This document shows, in pieces, positions 12,001-23,779 of a stretch of DNA of 64,000 nucleotides. Source of the stretch: Lunularia cruciata. Its lineage: Eukaryota; Streptophyta; Marchantiopsida; Lunulariales; Lunulariaceae. The notes below the pieces were generated by a model. It had not been told where the DNA came from. It was given only the letters and a program-made list of their open reading frames with translations, and did not search any database. Positions within the stretch are counted from its first letter, which is position 1, and the number at the start of each line of letters is the position of its first letter. The stretch is from the NCBI GenBank assembly GCA_948567375.1, contig OX419756.1, forward strand, positions 24,380,333-24,444,332, given 5' to 3'. Position numbers and translations under genes: made by a program.

Positions 12001-12951
12001 ACTCTTTTCAACGAATTGGGACCGGGTGCATTGGAAAGCGTCCTCAATGACTTTCCAAACATATCCTCCACTGCACTCCTTCAGTATGACTCTGTTCCCA
12101 CTCTTCTTCCTCCTAACACATCCCTGCCAGGACTTCCGGCAGCGAACGACACAGCTTTTGTCACCAGCTTCTCGAACAGCTTGAAGGTTCTTAATACCAG
12201 TCTATTCCCTACGAAAGTTGACCGCCATCTTCTCTTCACGGTTGATCTCGTCCCGGCGCTATCAGGACCATCAGGACCAACTGGACCAACTACTGGGGTA
12301 GTGAGCGATATCAGGTTTGACCTGCCGAACATTGACCTTCTGCAGGCATACTACAACAAAACAGAAGGAATTTATTCCACAGACTTCCCTGACTTCCCTG
12401 AGAACCCGTACAATTATACAGAACCAATAAGCGGTCCACCTCGCAACTTCACAAACGGTACAAGAGTTTCTGTGATTGAGTATGGAGCAGTGGTGGAACT
12501 CGTCCTTCAAGGAACTTTTGCGCAGGCGTACGAGAACCACCCGTTCCATCTGCATGGATACAATTTCTATGTCATGGGCAGTGGCATGGGCAATTATGAA
12601 AATGATACGAGCCCATCAACCTTCAACAACGTTGATCCTCCCTCTCGCTTCACAGTCGAGGTTCCAGCCGGAGGATGGGTCGCGATTCGGTTCAAAGCTG
12701 ATAATCCTGGTAAGCACATCTCAACGTAAGGTTATTGATTGCTACATTTAGAATGGGAAGTATGCATAGACTTCGGATCTCATTGTCCATCTTCTGGCTT
12801 TGTTTCAGGCATGTGGTTCATGCACTGTCACCTGGAGAAACATACAACCTGGGGAATGCAGATGGCGTTCCTAGTAAAAGATGGAGCGCAGGACAATGAG
12901 AAGCTTGTTCCACCTCCTGACCGACTAACTGCTTGTCCAGCTTCGAACTAA
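9015..12951 (+). CDS. laccase (plant multicopper oxidase), six exons, 599 aa
   Basis: Exons are 9015-9167, 9690-9844, 10044-10285, 11062-11196, 11738-12709 and 12809-12951. All introns are GT-AG, phases agree, and the sum is 1800 bp with TAA at the end. The product is a secreted copper enzyme oxidising phenolics with reduction of O2 to water, expected in the cell wall. A signal peptide lies at about residues 10-28 (VRFAIFIVFCSVTSVCRG). All four copper signatures are present: HWHG (His102, His104), WHAH (147, 149), HPFHLHG (496, 499, 501) and HCHLEKHTTWGM (His558, Cys559, His560, His564, Met569). About sixteen N-glycosylation sequons fit secretion. Domain spacing fits plant laccases rather than ascorbate oxidase, although the axial type-1 ligand position holds Met, not the usual Leu. 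The first ATG (9015) is used; a second in-frame ATG at 9024 also leaves a signal peptide. Confidence 0.93.
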
Positions 12952-12987
12952 GCTTTGCAAAGATGATGGAAATCCTATCGGTGACCA

Positions 12988-12993
12988 AATAAA
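12988..12993 (+). terminator. AATAAA polyadenylation signal of the laccase gene
   Basis: A canonical AATAAA lies 37 bases after the laccase stop codon. It is the first such hexamer downstream and is well placed for a short 3' UTR. Confidence 0.5.
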
Positions 12994-13710
12994 TCCTTCG
13001 AATGGAACTATTGTAGCCACTCATCCGTAGCAGAAGTTACTGAGAATTGTAATTTACATCGAGATAGGTTAGGTCTCGATTATGCTGTCCCTAAATTACG
13101 ATGCAGCAAGTAAATCTATTGTGTGTACTAAAGGCAGCCTATCATATAAGGTCCCGAGAAGTTCTTGAAGTTGAAGCTATGCCTCTTTCTAGAGGTAACC
13201 CTGGAAAGAGCTATTCATTTCCAAATGTGACACCTCAAATCAAATCGAATCTAATCAACGCGTTTGTTTCAAAAAGTCATTTCGACTTAGAAGATAGGTG
13301 ATTATTTGTTGAAGCCGATACGTGCTCCTTCCACCAGATTATACTGCATTTGGGAAACAGAACTGCTGAGATTTAAGAATGAATACTGCAATTGTGACAA
13401 CCAGAAGTTCTTGTAGTGTAATGCGGGTCTCCTCCTGGACGCAATAACTTAGTTAGGTTTGATGCTAGGATTCTGTTGAAGTCAACCAAATCTACAGGTT
13501 CATGGGTGACGGCCTTGTCTCTAGAACCGTTGTTTAAGACCGAACCATCCGAGATGTCCAGTCTAGAAAGCTCAGACATCTTCCCGACAGTGTGCATGAA
13601 GTAGATACTGGGAATCTTGAACTATTAAATGGAATAAAATGCGGCTCTTGCATAGCCCCGGACGGTCATGCTAGAAAATTTTCAGTGGATACACGAGACT
13701 AGCTAGAAAA

Positions 13711-14072
13711 GCAAGTTCCAAACAGGAGACAGACCGCAAAACCATTTTCCGTTGCTTTCAATTCCGCCGCTTCAATCCCTCCACCTCCAAACGTAAGCAT
13801 AAGCATGATCGTCAATCGTTACTATTAGCCAAGCGAACAGAATTGCGGTGAACAACGAAATAGCATTGGATATATTGGTCTGGCAAGAATAGCAAGTTCC
13901 AAACAGAAAATGCTCCGCGAAACCATTTACTGCTGATTTATACTCTTCGTATCCACATATAACCAATAAACATGCTCAGCAACGATGAAAGTCGGCGAAC
14001 AGATGTGCAATTAGTTGACAAAGATATAGCTAGACATTTCATGTGAATCACAATAACAATTTGTATTGTTCC
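13711..14072. repeat. diverged direct duplication, about 181-bp period
   Basis: Both copies begin GCAAGTTCCAAACAG (13,711 and 13,892) and share CGCAAAACCATTT- or CGCGAAACCATTT-like and GCGAACAGA segments at matching offsets. Divergence is high. On the minus strand each copy contains a hydrophobic peptide (for example FTAILFAWLIVTIDD), but frames are not conserved. Confidence 0.55.
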
Positions 14073-14905
14073 CATTCCCCATTTATCCAAACTTTGCTTT
14101 TCTTTCTTTTTTATCAAATCATGTTTAAGGTCTAGAGAAAGACCAGCGAGAGCAGTAATTATTAGAGAAATTGCTCTTAAAAGAGGTCGTATGACGTAAG
14201 TTGAGATGAGTAACACTTGAAGATATATAGACTAATCTCAAGTGCTTGGAAGAAAAAAAAAACTTGGAGGAATGTAGGATAATCCCCGAGTGCTTGAAGG
14301 AGGATAACCACTTGGAGTGCTTACATGCTGAGCACTTACAAGCTCAAATGCCCCACTAGCACTCATATTCAAACACCAATGTAATTTGATTGGGCCTCCA
14401 ACTCAATATATGATTGATGCCATGGGCCATTACAGAAAAGATAATAGTAGCACTTGGCGGGCAACCTTGACTCATGGAGAATCTTTTGCATGTGTGGATA
14501 GTGAATGGCCACCTACTCCTGAACCACAGAAGGGCTAACTAATGAACAGGGATTTGGACTATAAAGTGAAGAGTTAGGCCAGCAGTTGCACTTCTTGAAG
14601 GGTCATGTGCCTGCACAGTTGATTGAGCACAATTTGCACTTCACCAAGAGCAAAGAGAGTCCACTGAGTTTCAATTGAGGTAGCACTCAGAGTGATGCAA
14701 AGAAAGTCATAGCTTTTGCTTTCTTTTACCTACCATCAAGAACCATGGTGACTACGCTTAGAACATATAGAAAGATTCCAAAAGCAATCCTTCCGTCTCC
14801 TATGGTAAACAAATGGGCAATTTACTAGCGAATTTAGCTTGCTAAATTGACAAGCCTTACAAATCCGTATAGGCAAATGGTTTAGAAAATGTTAGAACCC
14901 CATGC

Positions 14906-15069
14906 CTAGATTTGAAGTAAGAAACTTATTCAATCTTTAAAGGTTCAAGTGATCTACTCCTTTATACAACATCAAAATATTTAAAATGACTAGATTTGAA
15001 GTAAGAAACATATTCAATCTTTAAGGTTCAAGTGATCTACTCCTTTATACAACATCAAAATATTTAAAA
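14906..15069. repeat. 84-bp tandem duplication
   Basis: Two near-identical adjacent copies start with CTAGATTTGAAGTAAGAAAC (14,906 and 14,990). They differ by about three bases or indels, so this is a fairly recent duplication in noncoding DNA. Confidence 0.9.
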
Positions 15070-16557
15070 GGGTAAGCAAGCCATGAATAAACATGGCATT
15101 CTGATTTGTAGCATTTAGTCCAAACCAATATCGTACCTTTGCATCCAAATTGGATCTTTGGAATATAAATCATTCTCCATATATTTTTTTAGAGAGTGCA
15201 ATTGATAGAGTATCAACTTACTTCTTGTAACAAGTCTCTTGTTATGAGTCTTTCATTTGCAAAAGTTGTGGAACTTCTCTACCATAGATGTGCTTTGTGA
15301 CTAGCTTGTTAAATTGAGGATAAAAATCTCTAATAGCTATAGAAATCTCAAAATGTTTGTGCAACTTTTTTTGATCTTGAATGGTATGTACTAAGTAGAT
15401 CATCATTCATCAAAAGCCTTCGTTGACATCTGAAAAAAATTTGGCAATGCATCCGAACCTCTTTGTAGGGGGAGTATAAACCCTTTGTATGTAACCAAGC
15501 AATGATGGTGAAACACCCAAATAAAGGTAGTGTTGCTTGATTAACATATTTCTTTCAAGCAGGTGCATTGGGATCTGAAACAAGTACAAGCCAAACAAAC
15601 TTCAACCCTTGTGACAAGATTACATAATTCTTTGCCTTTTCAAGAAGGTAATAACTATACTGAAAAGTTTTTCTTTTGCAACGACGTGCCCACTATTCCA
15701 TCAACGGATAACTACTTTGCCTGAACAAGACAAGTTAAGATATTGGTATACAAGACTTGCCAACGCTAGCTGCTAGAAATATTAGCTTGTGATAATCTAT
15801 CAACAGTAACTAACTGAGGTGAAACAAAGAGAAAAGTAAAGGAATGCTTATGAACTTGAATTCCACTCTCCCGATCTCCTCTGCTCATCTAGAGTAAGCT
15901 AATGTGGACTAAAAATCTTACAAGTTAAGTCTCGGCTCAAGCTCTAGGTGACTAAGCCAATAATCAACTGATGAACTGGAACATATATGAATGCAAGAAG
16001 AAAAAAGAATTCACTTCTACTACCTTACTTTACCTCCTACTACTTTACTTCTCAAGGGAGTGATGACACAAGGGAAAGGCTTGGACCCGAGAAAGAGAGG
16101 TAAGAAGGATTGGATAAATTTTGCAATTTTTTAGCATACCCTATCATAGAGGACACGTGTGAATAGATTATTCTCCTTCTTTTTCACTTTCTGTTCTATT
16201 AGTACACACATTCTAAACTATGGGGAATTTACTATAAAAAAAGAGAATATTTAGTCTTTTAGAGTTTGGAGGGATTATTCAGTACCAGAGCGATGGGTTT
16301 TGAATTTTTACTTCTGTGTGCCTGATTTCCATATTTTAGTTCTACTTGGGGTGATGCAAAGAGCTCTGGAGATATGAAATAATAGTTATTAGGATTTCTA
16401 TTTTTTAGCATTTTTACATTTACTCATGAGTGTGGGATGTGAATGGGTTGTTGTTCTACACAAAAGAAGAGACATGGAGTATCATATTGTACTATCATTA
16501 TACTTATGCTAGCTATTGGCTCTACTTTCCCATATAGGGCAGCTTGGATTAGCCTAG

Positions 16558-16579
16558 GACACACCATGCTTGGTGTGTC
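16558..16579. repeat. small palindrome (9-bp arms, 4-base loop)
   Basis: GACACACCA and TGGTGTGTC flank TGCT. There is no T-rich tract after it and no neighbouring gene, so no function is proposed. Confidence 0.7.
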
Positions 16580-17791
16580 ATGTAATATTGAGAAATTATA
16601 GAATAGTGTCAGTGGGTTAACTCAGTCCTGAAGTGGAGGGTATGGGACACTGCGGGAATGAGAAAATGATGGGATGGTCCTTGCATGGCCGGCCTGTCAC
16701 TTGGGTTGGGGAGGAATTACAGGCAGGATTCCCACCGTGATCTGAGTTCCACTAAGGAACATGGTTCACCCTTGAACACTTAACCCTTGAAATGACTTGC
16801 AGGTCTGTCAACCCTATGAGCACTTTGGCCTCCATGGTACATGCACCCTTAAATCAGCCCAGGCAATGCTATGGGCTGTGCTTTGCTGCAGCACACTCTA
16901 CAAGGTGGACAATGGTGTAACAAGCAAAGCAAGGAGCACTATGGACTTACACATTCACAACTTAGAAATAGACTTACAAACAATCCAAAAATTGGGGTAA
17001 AATGTTTTTTCTTTTATAATGATAATTGCTGGATTGGTCAAATATGAATTGTCAATTGCAAGCACATAGGCTAACTCTTACAACCAAGATTGGAAGTAGC
17101 TCAATTTGTGGACCCAATGATTATGTTGAGTAGCTGAATTTGCTTTCAAGAATTGACTCTCTACATAGGGTCTGTCAAAATGAATGAACTAGTGATCATA
17201 GAACCATAAGCATGAGAGCTACTCAAAGAACTAGGACCCTCAGCTAATGGACCAAGAAACTAGATAACAACCAATTGACAATTGTTCTTTGTTCTTTGGT
17301 GGAGGGTCCCTTTGTCAAATAACAATCAAATAACCTTTATTGAGGGGCATGAGTCCATTTATATACAAGCACCTATTCCTAAAAATATTTTTTTATCCCC
17401 TAACAATACTCTACCTAGGGCTGCTGCCTACTTCATGCACCACCACAATAAATGTCCAATGACTCCTGCCCCTAGATTTTCTTTACTAAATATACATTCC
17501 CTAACAAAGTCACAATGCCGCCTTATCTTTAATTACTATTTTTCTGTTTGATTACTATACATCCCCATAGGAGATTAATTATGGTAGTGCACCTTGCATC
17601 CCCTTATGCAGATTTTTCCCTTTTTCCCTTTTCTTCATAATTAGTTAAGGAGTCTGATTAGAATCGTGTTAATAGATAAGATTTATGGCTTGTTCTCCAA
17701 TTGCTAGAAGAAGACTACAAATTTCTCTGCAATTTCTCTATAAGAGAATAAGACTACCAGATTCACCTTGCACTCTCCAAGAGTGTAGAAA

Positions 17792-18228
17792 TGGACACAT
17801 TATTGTTATGTTGAGTATTTCAACTCAAATAGCTTATAGTTCTTGCTATGGATATTTGATTTCTCAATGACATTAGATATCAAGGAGAAGAAGAATTAAA
17901 ATTTTATTGACTTGCAAGGCAATGTGTTTGCCTGGACACATTATTATTATGTGGAGCATCTCAACTCAAATAGTTTATAGTTCTTGCTATGGATATGGGA
18001 TTTTACTTATCTCTTGATGATATTGGATATCAATGAGAAGAAGAATTAAAATTTTATTAACTTGCAAGGCAATGTGTTTTCATGGACACATTATTATTAT
18101 GTGGAGCATCTCAACTCAAATAGCTTATAGTTCTTGCTATGGATATCATATTTCTCAATGATATAAGATATCAAGGAGAAGAAGAATTAAAATTTTATTA
18201 ACTTGCGGTGCAATGTGTTTGCTAGGAC
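17792..18228. repeat. three tandem copies of a 141-150 bp unit
   Basis: Copies begin at 17,792, 17,933 and 18,083 with TGGACACATTATT. Each contains the blocks CTATGGATAT and GAGAAGAAGAATTAAAATTT in the same order. The middle copy carries a short extra segment. The unit is AT-rich and shows no conserved open frame. Confidence 0.85.
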
Positions 18229-18499
18229 TAAGGAGCATTGGCAGAAGGTTCTTGGGTCTTGTTCAATGCTTGGAGCAATGTACGTTGTCGTCAGGAAGAT
18301 AGCCCACGTGTACCCTTGAGGCTTTTGGTGTGATAAATTTTCTTTTCTCTTTTAGTTGTTCTAAGGAACATGGATTTATGATAATATGTCTTGGGTGTGG
18401 GTTTTGCTACCTTGCCGTGGGAGATATTTCCTATATTATTGTGAAGCCGGAAAAAGTTATGGTGTTATTAGCTCAAGGAGTCTTTTAATATGGCTGGAG

Positions 18500-19935
18500 C
18501 CAAGACATAATTGTGGGGGGGGGGCTTTCGGAAAATGACAGGGGAGGTTTTCAGGAGAAGAGTGGACACGAGTTCTTGACAAGGAGAATCGAAAGTGATG
18601 AAGGCTGACAGTTTTCGGGAAATGCCAGAGGATTTTTGATAGAGAAGTTTGCAAAGATTTTCGAGAGGGAAGTGGCAGGAATTTTTGAGAAGAAAGGACA
18701 GTAGGGTTTTCAGAAAGTGCCAGAGGATTTTAGAGAGGGAAGTTGACAAGGTTGGGCAGGAAGTCTTCGGAAAATGACAGGGGAGGTTTTCAGGAGAAGA
18801 GAAGACCAAAGTTCTTGACAAGAAGAATCGAAAGTGATGAAGGCTGACAGTTTTCGGGAAATGAGGAGAGGAGTTTCAAGAGAGAAAGTTGCAAGAATTT
18901 TTGAGAGAAGACAGAAGGGTTTTTGGAAAGTGATGGGAATTTTAGAGAGAGGAAGGGCTGACTGTTTTGGGAAATGAGGAGAGGAGTTTCAAGAGAGAAA
19001 GTTGCAGGAATTTTAGAGAGAAGACAATAGGGTTTTTGAAAAGTGATGGAGGATTTTAGAGAGAGGAAGGGATGACAGTTTTGAGAAATGAGGAAAGGAG
19101 TTTCAAGAGAGAAAGTTGCAGGAATTTTTGAGAGAAGACGGTATGGTTTTGGAAAGTGATGGAGGATTTTTGAGAGAGGAAGGGCTGACAGTTTCCGGAA
19201 ATGAGGAGAGGAGTTTCAAGAGAGAAAGTTGCAAGAATTTTCGAGAGAAGACAATAGGGTTTTTGGAAAGTGATGGAGGATTTTTGAGAGATGAAGGGCT
19301 GACAGTTTCAGGAATTGCCAGAGGATTTTGAGAGAAAAGCTGGCAGAGGATTTCAAGAGAGAAGTTGCAGGAATTCTTGAGAAGAAAAGACAGTAGAGTT
19401 TTCGGGAAAGTGCCAAAGGAATTCTTGAGAAGAGAAGACAGAGGGTTTCGGAAAGTGATGGAGGATTTTCGAGAGATGAAGGGCTGACAGTTTCAGGAAT
19501 TGCCAGAGGATTTTGAGAGAGAAGTTGGCAAGGTTGGGCAAGAGTTGAGTTCTTCACAGTGAGAAGGGCTCACAGTTTCGGGAAATGACAGGGAAATTTT
19601 CAAGAGAAGAGTTGGCAGGAGTTGAGTTCTTCATATTGAGAATTATTGAAAATGAGAAGGGCTGCAGTTTGGGAAATGCCAGAGGATTTCGAGAGGGAAG
19701 TTGGCAAGGTTGGGCAGGAGTTGAGTTCTTCACAGTGAAAAGGACTGACAGTTTTTGGGAAATGCCAGAGGATTTTCAAGAGAGAAGTTTGCGGGAACTT
19801 TTGAGAGTGACAGAGGGTTTTTGGGAAAGGACTATAGAGAGCTTTCGAGAAAATACCAGATGAGCTTTGCGAGGAGTGGTTGCAAGATTTTGAGAAGGGG
19901 AGGCTGAACAGGGGTTTTCAGTGGATCTTTGTGAG
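18500..19935. repeat. degenerate purine-rich tandem array, core period about 114 bp
   Basis: The plus strand is strongly G/A-rich. Blocks such as GAAGGGCTGACAGTTT recur at about 18,951, 19,066, 19,180 and 19,293 (period 113-115). In the right part they recur at irregular intervals of roughly 85-190. Each unit holds sub-motifs (GGGAAATG, CCAGAGGATTTT, GAGAGAAGTTGCAGGAATTT) that are themselves shuffled and inverted in order. Some units are open for 60-110 codons, but frames are not maintained across the array, so I treat it as noncoding minisatellite DNA. A run of eight or nine G occurs near 18,517. Confidence 0.8.
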
Positions 19936-20717
19936 GGTTTTCAGAGGAGAAAGCATTGATGGGAGTGCTGCTGGGAGGTGAAGGAAGAAGTCCGGAGGGT
20001 GAGTTGTCTTTACTGTTATCGGATAGAGTGCGTGTGAAGGCACCGGCTGAAATGATTTTCTGTCATAATTTAGTACAGACATTGTATGAACTGGAGTTGG
20101 TTGGCTTTTCCAAAATTGTGAACCTTGCAGCTGAAATTTTATGAATGACAAATCCTGAGAAAATGGTGTGTTTGATCTGTGACTAGCATCAAGGAAATTC
20201 CATTTTAGGAGCTCTCAGTCCGTCTATATGAATGGTTTGATTCAATAGTCTAGGTGCCGGGTTGAGCCGAATAGAATACTATTTGTTGTTTGTGAAATTC
20301 CCAACCATTCCTAGGGACCGTCGAGTCCAAAACCGTAGCAAAACCTGCATGAACTAGCCAGTTCTGTGAAGGCCAAAGACAAACACAAACCCTCAAAAAT
20401 CCCAACATCAGGAAACAAAGGAAAACCCAAAATATTACAGAGCTGAGATTTCCAACACACCAGGAATAGGAAGAGAATGACAGTCTACGAGAAACTCTAA
20501 ATCAACTACAATAACGGCAAACTAAGCACAAGCAGCCAGGTGCTCGGTGCACTCTCGAGGCCAAACAATTTCCCCGACAACGTCAACCAAGAGTAGCCTT
20601 GAGCAATGGAAGAAATGGTGAGGAAATTTGAGACCTTGTTCAAATCAAAGAAGACAGGGAATGATTGGAAGGTGAATGGATACAAAGATCCCATCACATG
20701 CACCAAGGTGATGTCAT
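19936..20717. other. no recognised gene
   Basis: A less repetitive stretch between the purine-rich array and the retrotransposon nest. It may be the leader of an old element on the minus strand, since it abuts the inner end of a diverged LTR at 20,718, but no coding domain is recognised. Confidence 0.4.
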
Positions 20718-22207
20718 TGTAGCAAGCTAGTTTCTACATGCTATAATAAAATGGTAAGGACAAGTTAATCCCACAAGGATACAAGTTAAAAATGGCTAAA
20801 AGTGAAGAGAAAGTGTAACAAGTTGCAGTTTGTTTATTGTTTGTTGTTTAACCTCTTGGGCAAAAACCACTCCCCATATGAGGGTTGAGGAACCCAATGT
20901 GGTACTATATAGAAACCCAAAAATATCCACAAAACTACATGTAACCAAAGTTACCCTAATGGTGATGGTGCACTTTTTCTTAAAGCTTCCAACCTCCATA
21001 GCATGTTCTACTCTTCCCCAAAGGCATGCCACCAGAGGAACTTGGATGGCTAAGCAAGTTCCTTGCCAAACCTAATTATACCACCACCAATGACGGTCTT
21101 AATTTCTATCTTATTCTACTCTTAACTGCTTAATGAGACTTTGTCAAGGGCCAGGGAAGAAGTTAGTTTTTCTAAGTATGCATTGCATGTAATAAATATT
21201 CTTCCTAGTTTATTGCACCAAAGGGTTCATCCAAAACTCAGCCAAATGCTATTCATTCTAAAAAATTTTACTGAGCCAAAGCCTTTGGTCTAGTTCCTAA
21301 ATTATAAATGTACAAAGAATATCCACATCTAAGAGGATGTGTTGGGAGTTCTTGCAAGAATAAACTAAGTCCTATGTACAATTGCTAGAAAAAATCAAAG
21401 AATGTTCACAAATCTAACACTATCTTGGGCCCTGCACTATATTGAGGCAAACATCTTTTGTCCTTGAGTTGTCAAAGGACTTCTTTGGTTTGTTCCTTGT
21501 AATTGGTAATCCTCAACGTATGAGTTCTTTGCTTCATTGAACTTTTGGTCTGCATGTCCTCAAATTTGGAAAGCAAGCTAGTCCATCAATTCTTTCTTTG
21601 TCCATTTTCCCCTTTAGCTACTAGGCCTAAAACCACAGTTCATGAATTTGGGGGTTGAGAGTTCAAATCTAATTGGTCACTCTCCCTTTGGCTTCTTCTT
21701 GGAGCATCTTTACAAACTATGCCCAAATTTCTTCCACCTATTGGAGTTCCTTTTTCTTCTTTGTTTCAATCTGCAGGCACTTGAAAGTCTTCATCCAACT
21801 TCTTGTGCAAGTGCTCTTGTTTGGCTTCTTTATCCATGTCCAAAGCCAAATTTTTAGCTTGGGCCTCCAACTACATTTCTGCCTCCTTTTGATACTTAAG
21901 CATCTACAATTACAAACCTTGGTGTTGTTTAGTTGTTGGCACAAGCTATGCACCTCCTTGTCTTGAGCTTGGAGCTAATCTTCTCCATTCTAAACTTTCC
22001 TAACTCCAATTATAATTGGCCTAATTCCTTCTCTTGGTTCTACCATGTGGAAGTGAGAGAGGCATTCTTCTTCTTCTCCTCTAACACTTCTACACCAAGG
22101 AGTTCACCTTCTTTGCTTCCTCCTTATAGCAATCTTGGCTCCGGGTCACTTCCTCTTGGAGCTTACTTTCTTGAGCCTTCCTTGGTAAATTTCCATGTGC
22201 ATCCTCT
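20718..22207 (-). mobile_element. diverged LTR of the element III family, left part (target of element III)
   Basis: The order of features resembles the inner end of the element III LTR. Near 20,718 is a TGTAGCAAG start, followed by a CCCACAAGGATACAAG block and a TCTTGGGCAAAAACCAC block matching the LTR block TCTTGGGTAGAAACCAC. Further right (21,600-22,207) the minus strand encodes broken Lys/Glu-rich coiled-coil peptide like the LTR ORF. Element III sits directly at 22,208 with a CCTCT duplication, so this is probably the older LTR it entered, continuing at 51,028. Similarity is weak. Confidence 0.45.
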
Positions 22208-23176
22208 TGTGACAACAAGTATCACTAATTCATATCACTAATTACTGCAAAAAAATTTGCAATAATTAGTGAGTCACTGATTATTCCCATAGAGATATGA
22301 GTCAATAATGGTCAAATACAAAGTGAATATTACCAATTAGTTCTTCTTGATTAATTCTTTAATCTCTTGGGTAGAAACCACATCCAGAAGAGAGTAACAA
22401 GCACTTAACAAAAATCTTGTCATAAATAACCATCACCCATAATCACAATTGTCTACATCCTTTCTAAATTGATATCAATTTGTGATGATTCAGTTTTCCC
22501 AAAGAAGGCCCCTTCACCATGAAGTGACTTCACCTTGGAATTGTGTTCCACCCCTCCATTGAAGGGTCAAGTTCCTCAATCAAGTTGCTTTGAATCAATT
22601 TGGCATTGTGATCACAACTGCAAGATACTACCAACACTATGATTCCCCATAGATTTGTCAAGATATTGCCTCAATTGCTATCCCATCAGGATCAAACACA
22701 CAAAATGGAAATCAGAGCTGTAGAATCCAAAATCTAACACACTTAGACTACAATCCAAACTTCTCACAAACACTCACAAACACACACAAAAGATTGATAC
22801 TTGGAATTAAGCTGAAATGACAAGCATTGAGTTAGAGCACTTTGCTTTACTCAACTTTGAAATATAATACTGAACAACATAAGATTACAAAGGTCTTCTT
22901 TAAATAGGCAAAGCACTCAACAATTAGAAAAATGCCTAAATTGCTTAATTGCTCCCAACAAATCTTTAGATCCAAAGTATCACTCTACTTCTTCATATTC
23001 ACCTCTTCAGATCTCAAAATAGTCACTTCTAATCCAATCCGATGTCTATATCTACTTTGGCTTCTACACTTGAAGTTCCTACAAGTGCTTGTTGCACTTT
23101 GGTTTCCTTCACTCTGTCAACTTCTTCTTCTATGCTTGTCTTATCTTCAGTTTGCATTGAAACTAAAGTCATAATT
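22208..23176 (-). mobile_element. element III 3' LTR, inner-end segment
   Basis: This is the terminal part of the 3' LTR, including a TATA-like TTTAAATA (plus orientation) near 22,909 and the LTR end TTGTCACA. It continues the LTR across the solo LTR insertion at 23,177. At 22,900-23,170 it encodes the acidic C-terminus of the LTR ORF (EEEVD- and KV-rich), matching 48,684-48,911. Confidence 0.8.
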
Positions 23177-23779
23177 TGTGGTATTCAAATTTTTGATTTT
23201 TTTGGTTTTGAGGATTTTTGGACCAAGAAAGGTATAGTTGACAAGGAACTGAATCCATTTTGGGAACAGAAGAGGAAGAAATCAAGTTCTTGGGAAAGCC
23301 AAAGAAATGTTACTTTGGGTCAAAAACTGTCAGAAATCCGGATGCAACGGGTCTGATCCAAAGCCAAAGTAAAGAAGACTTCACCTTGGGGTGATCAACC
23401 CGATGCAAAGAAAGCATAATAGCTTTTCTTTGGACCGCAAATCAAGAACATGTTATGAAATGGCAAGACTAGCATGCCTTGATAGTGACAAGAGGAACTC
23501 ATGTAGAAGGTGTGATTTATCAGTCAAAGTATAGCTGACAAATGACAAAGGATTGCATCACTATAAAAGCAAGGTTTTCCCCAAGAAATGAAAGAAACCT
23601 TGCAGAAATATCATGTGCACTTAAGAAGTCAAGTAGAGGAATCCCCTGGGAAGCAATTAGTTGTGAGAGAAATCCTCGAGTTACCTGTAGGAGTGAGAGT
23701 TTCAAAGCAAAGGGATGGAGAATTAACTCAAGAGTGTTCATAGCTGCAAAGGAAAGAGATGAGAGAATTCAGAAAGTGC

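Larger units (their letters stand above)
12994..17791. other. no recognised gene; repeats only
   Basis: I find no family-level similarity in this 4.8 kb on either strand. It holds a diverged 181-bp duplication (13,711-14,072), an 84-bp tandem duplication (14,906-15,069) and a small palindrome (16,558-16,579). Short minus-strand ORFs near 13.8-14.2 kb contain hydrophobic stretches but no conserved frame. Confidence 0.5.

Noticed and set aside
12081..12555. Minus-strand open frames opposite the laccase
   Set aside because: They mirror the coding strand of a well-supported exon and show no domain.
13772..14216. Small membrane protein gene on the minus strand
   Set aside because: Hydrophobic peptides fall within a diverged direct repeat and change frame; no conserved family seen.
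16558..16579. Transcription terminator-like palindrome
   Set aside because: No T tract or neighbouring gene, and such hairpins do not end nuclear pol II genes.
18500..19935. CRISPR-like or repeat-protein array
   Set aside because: Units are long and degenerate without unique spacers, and frames shift between units; eukaryotic context.
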